This document shows, one piece after another, positions 7,099 through 7,662 of a stretch of 7,662 nucleotides of DNA; the first letter of the stretch is position 1, and every line of letters begins with the position of its first letter. Both the position numbers and the translations under genes were made by a program. The stretch covers positions 1-7,662 of the forward strand of contig URZN01000051.1 in the NCBI GenBank assembly GCA_900552345.1, read 5' to 3'. This stretch comes from an uncultured Collinsella sp. (GTDB taxonomy: Bacteria; Actinomycetota; Coriobacteriia; Coriobacteriales; Coriobacteriaceae). The notes below the pieces were generated by a model. It was not told where the DNA came from. It saw only the letters and a program-made list of their open reading frames with translations, and did no database searches.

Positions 7099-7107
7099 TT
7101 TATACTA
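7099..7107 (-). promoter_or_regulatory. Candidate -10 region of the aro operon promoter
   Basis: The minus strand reads TAGTATAAA here, offering TATAAA (7104-7099) or TAGTAT (7107-7102) as a -10 box. No good -35 hexamer lies at 16-18 bp; the best is TTTAGG (7131-7126), 18 bp before TAGTAT. The promoter may be weak or activator-dependent. A start site 6-7 nt downstream of TATAAA would fall at or next to the ATG at 7093. Confidence 0.4.
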
Positions 7108-7131
7108 TCTGACTCGCTTTTGCCGCCTAAA

Positions 7132-7150
7132 GCGCGCCGTCGCGGCGCGT
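7132..7150. repeat. GC-rich palindrome between the divergent promoters
   Basis: GCGCGCCG (7132-7139) and CGGCGCGT (7143-7150) form an 8-bp inverted repeat (the outer pair is a wobble) around TCG. It lies just upstream of the aro promoter's -35 region and downstream, on that strand, of the AT-rich tract. No T-tract follows on the plus strand and only three T's on the minus strand, so it is a poor terminator. It could be an operator or a topological element. Its function is unknown. Confidence 0.4.
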
Positions 7151-7183
7151 CTCCCACGTAATTGCAAAGCTTTTTCTATTATT

Positions 7184-7213
7184 TTGTTAGCCCGTGGCGC
7201 ACTTGGGTATAAT
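7184..7213 (+). promoter_or_regulatory. Promoter of the tRNA-Arg gene
   Basis: A perfect -10 TATAAT (7208-7213) lies 18 bp after a -35-like TTGTTA (7184-7189). The AT-rich tract just before it (about 7170-7183, TTTTTCTATTATTT) resembles an UP element, as is common for stable RNA promoters. Transcription would start near 7220, a few bases before the tRNA at 7225. Confidence 0.75.
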
Positions 7214-7224
7214 GCCTACTGTTC

Positions 7225-7301
7225 GCCCTATTAGCTCAGGGGATTAGAGCGTCTGCCTCCGGAGCAGAAGGCCGTTGGTTCGAATCCAACATGGGGCACC
7301 A
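7225..7301 (+). tRNA. tRNA-Arg (anticodon CCG)
   Basis: A full cloverleaf folds by eye. The acceptor stem is GCCCTAT with ATGGGGC (one G-U pair). The D arm is GCTC/GAGC with loop AGGGGATTA. The anticodon stem is TCTGC/GCAGA with loop CTCCGGA, giving anticodon CCG (7259-7261) that reads the Arg codon CGG. The variable loop has 5 nt, and the T arm is GTTGG/CCAAC with loop TTCGAAT. The mature part is 74 nt (7225-7298), with discriminator A at 7298 and an encoded CCA at 7299-7301. It is transcribed divergently from the aro operon. No integrated element is seen on its 3' side within the window. Confidence 0.96.
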
Positions 7302-7312
7302 TCGAACGTAAG

Positions 7313-7348
7313 ACCGTCCGAACCTCGCATGGTCCGGGCGGTTTTCTT
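7313..7348 (+). terminator. Terminator-like hairpin after tRNA-Arg
   Basis: ACCGTCCGAACC (7313-7324) pairs with GGTCCGGGCGGT (7331-7342), a 12-bp stem with one G-U pair and one mismatch and a 6-nt loop. It is followed by TTTTCTT (counting the last stem T). It begins 11 nt after the encoded CCA, so it most likely ends the tRNA transcript. The next gene starts only 28 nt beyond. Confidence 0.8.
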
Positions 7349-7376
7349 ATACCGACGCGACGTGATGGGACGTGGT

Positions 7377-7662
7377 ATGGCAGCAACGGATATCGAGCGT
7401 GGACTCTCGACCGCCGAGGTCGAGGAGCGCATCGCCGCCGGTAAGATCAACCGCAACATGGAGCTCAAGATCAAGTCGGTCCGCGAGCTCATCATCGAGA
7501 ACCTCTGCACGCTGTTCAACTTGATCAACGTGGTCTTGGCGATTTTGGTGTTGCTGACCGGTTCGTTTAAGAATCTGACGTTCCTGTTCGTGGTGTTCTT
7601 GAACACGGCAATTGGCGTCATTCAGTCCATGCGTTCCAAGCGGATGGTCGACAAGCTTACGC
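7377..7662 (+). CDS. Cation-transporting P-type ATPase, N-terminal part (cut by window edge)
   Basis: The first 95 codons of a membrane ion pump. Residues 9-25 (GLSTAEVEERIAAGKIN) match the cytoplasmic N-terminal cation-ATPase region. SVRELIIENLCTLFNLIN (34-51) leads into a first membrane segment (about 44-62, LFNLINVVLAILVLL), and a second follows at about 66-82 (NLTFLFVVFLNTAIGVIQ). It continues SMRSKRMVDKLT, as in CtpE-like/HAD-IC P-type ATPases, where an xxxRAKRxxDKL segment precedes the actuator domain. The phosphorylation motif (DKTGT) and ion-site residues lie beyond the window, so the transported ion is unknown; calcium is known for mycobacterial CtpE. The start is uncertain: ATG 7377 has a weak GGGA 6 nt upstream, while an in-frame ATG at 7365 has none. 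No promoter is evident between the hairpin and the gene. Confidence 0.85.
   Translation, partial: MAATDIERGLSTAEVEERIAAGKINRNMELKIKSVRELIIENLCTLFNLINVVLAILVLLTGSFKNLTFLFVVFLNTAIGVIQSMRSKRMVDKLT

Noticed and set aside
7244..7621. Minus-strand open frame of 125 codons containing WIRTNGLLLRRQTL
   Set aside because: That tail is the antisense translation of the tRNA-Arg gene, a well-known spurious annotation type. The rest is antisense to the ATPase.
1..7662. CRISPR array, prophage, toxin-antitoxin or defence system
   Set aside because: No regularly spaced direct repeats, integrases, or small paired genes were seen. Nearly all sequence is accounted for by aromatic biosynthesis genes, a tRNA and a P-type ATPase.

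Overview
The window is a high-GC bacterial chromosome segment. It is dominated by a tightly packed operon for aromatic amino acid biosynthesis, read on the minus strand (right to left). The coding style, the gene order and a type I-beta DAHP synthase next to a bifunctional PheA suggest an actinobacterial lineage. A Coriobacteriia (Collinsella-like) gut organism is my best guess; this is inference from protein and repeat style, not a database match.

The operon reads aroF (7022-5997), tyrA (5993-5079), aroB (5042-3936), aroA (3942-2623), aroC (2621-1524), a 168-bp gap, pheA (1355-210), and aroE (from 209, running off the left edge). Together these genes cover entry into the shikimate pathway (DAHP synthase), dehydroquinate formation, the shikimate dehydrogenase step, EPSP and chorismate formation, and the branches to phenylalanine (PheA) and tyrosine (TyrA). 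Dehydroquinate dehydratase and shikimate kinase are not in the window; they may lie beyond aroE or elsewhere. Most genes abut, overlap by 7 nt or are 1-36 nt apart, which implies co-transcription and translational coupling.

Two non-coding regions stand out. The aroC-pheA gap holds a 126-bp MITE/REPIN-like element. It has 37-bp near-perfect inverted arms, each arm is itself palindromic at its ends, and there is a possible 5-bp flanking duplication. The aroF leader holds a candidate -10 box placed almost directly on an ATG, a 24-codon upstream ORF whose stop overlaps the aroF start, and an intrinsic-terminator-like hairpin inside that ORF. This arrangement could attenuate the operon.

To the right, on the plus strand, are a tRNA-Arg(CCG) gene with a good promoter and a terminator-like hairpin, and then the first 95 codons of a cation-transporting P-type ATPase, which starts only 28 nt after the hairpin's T-tract. 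The tRNA and aro transcription units diverge from a roughly 130-bp shared region. No CRISPR array, transposase, prophage gene or evident new defence system is visible; this is mainly a core metabolic region.
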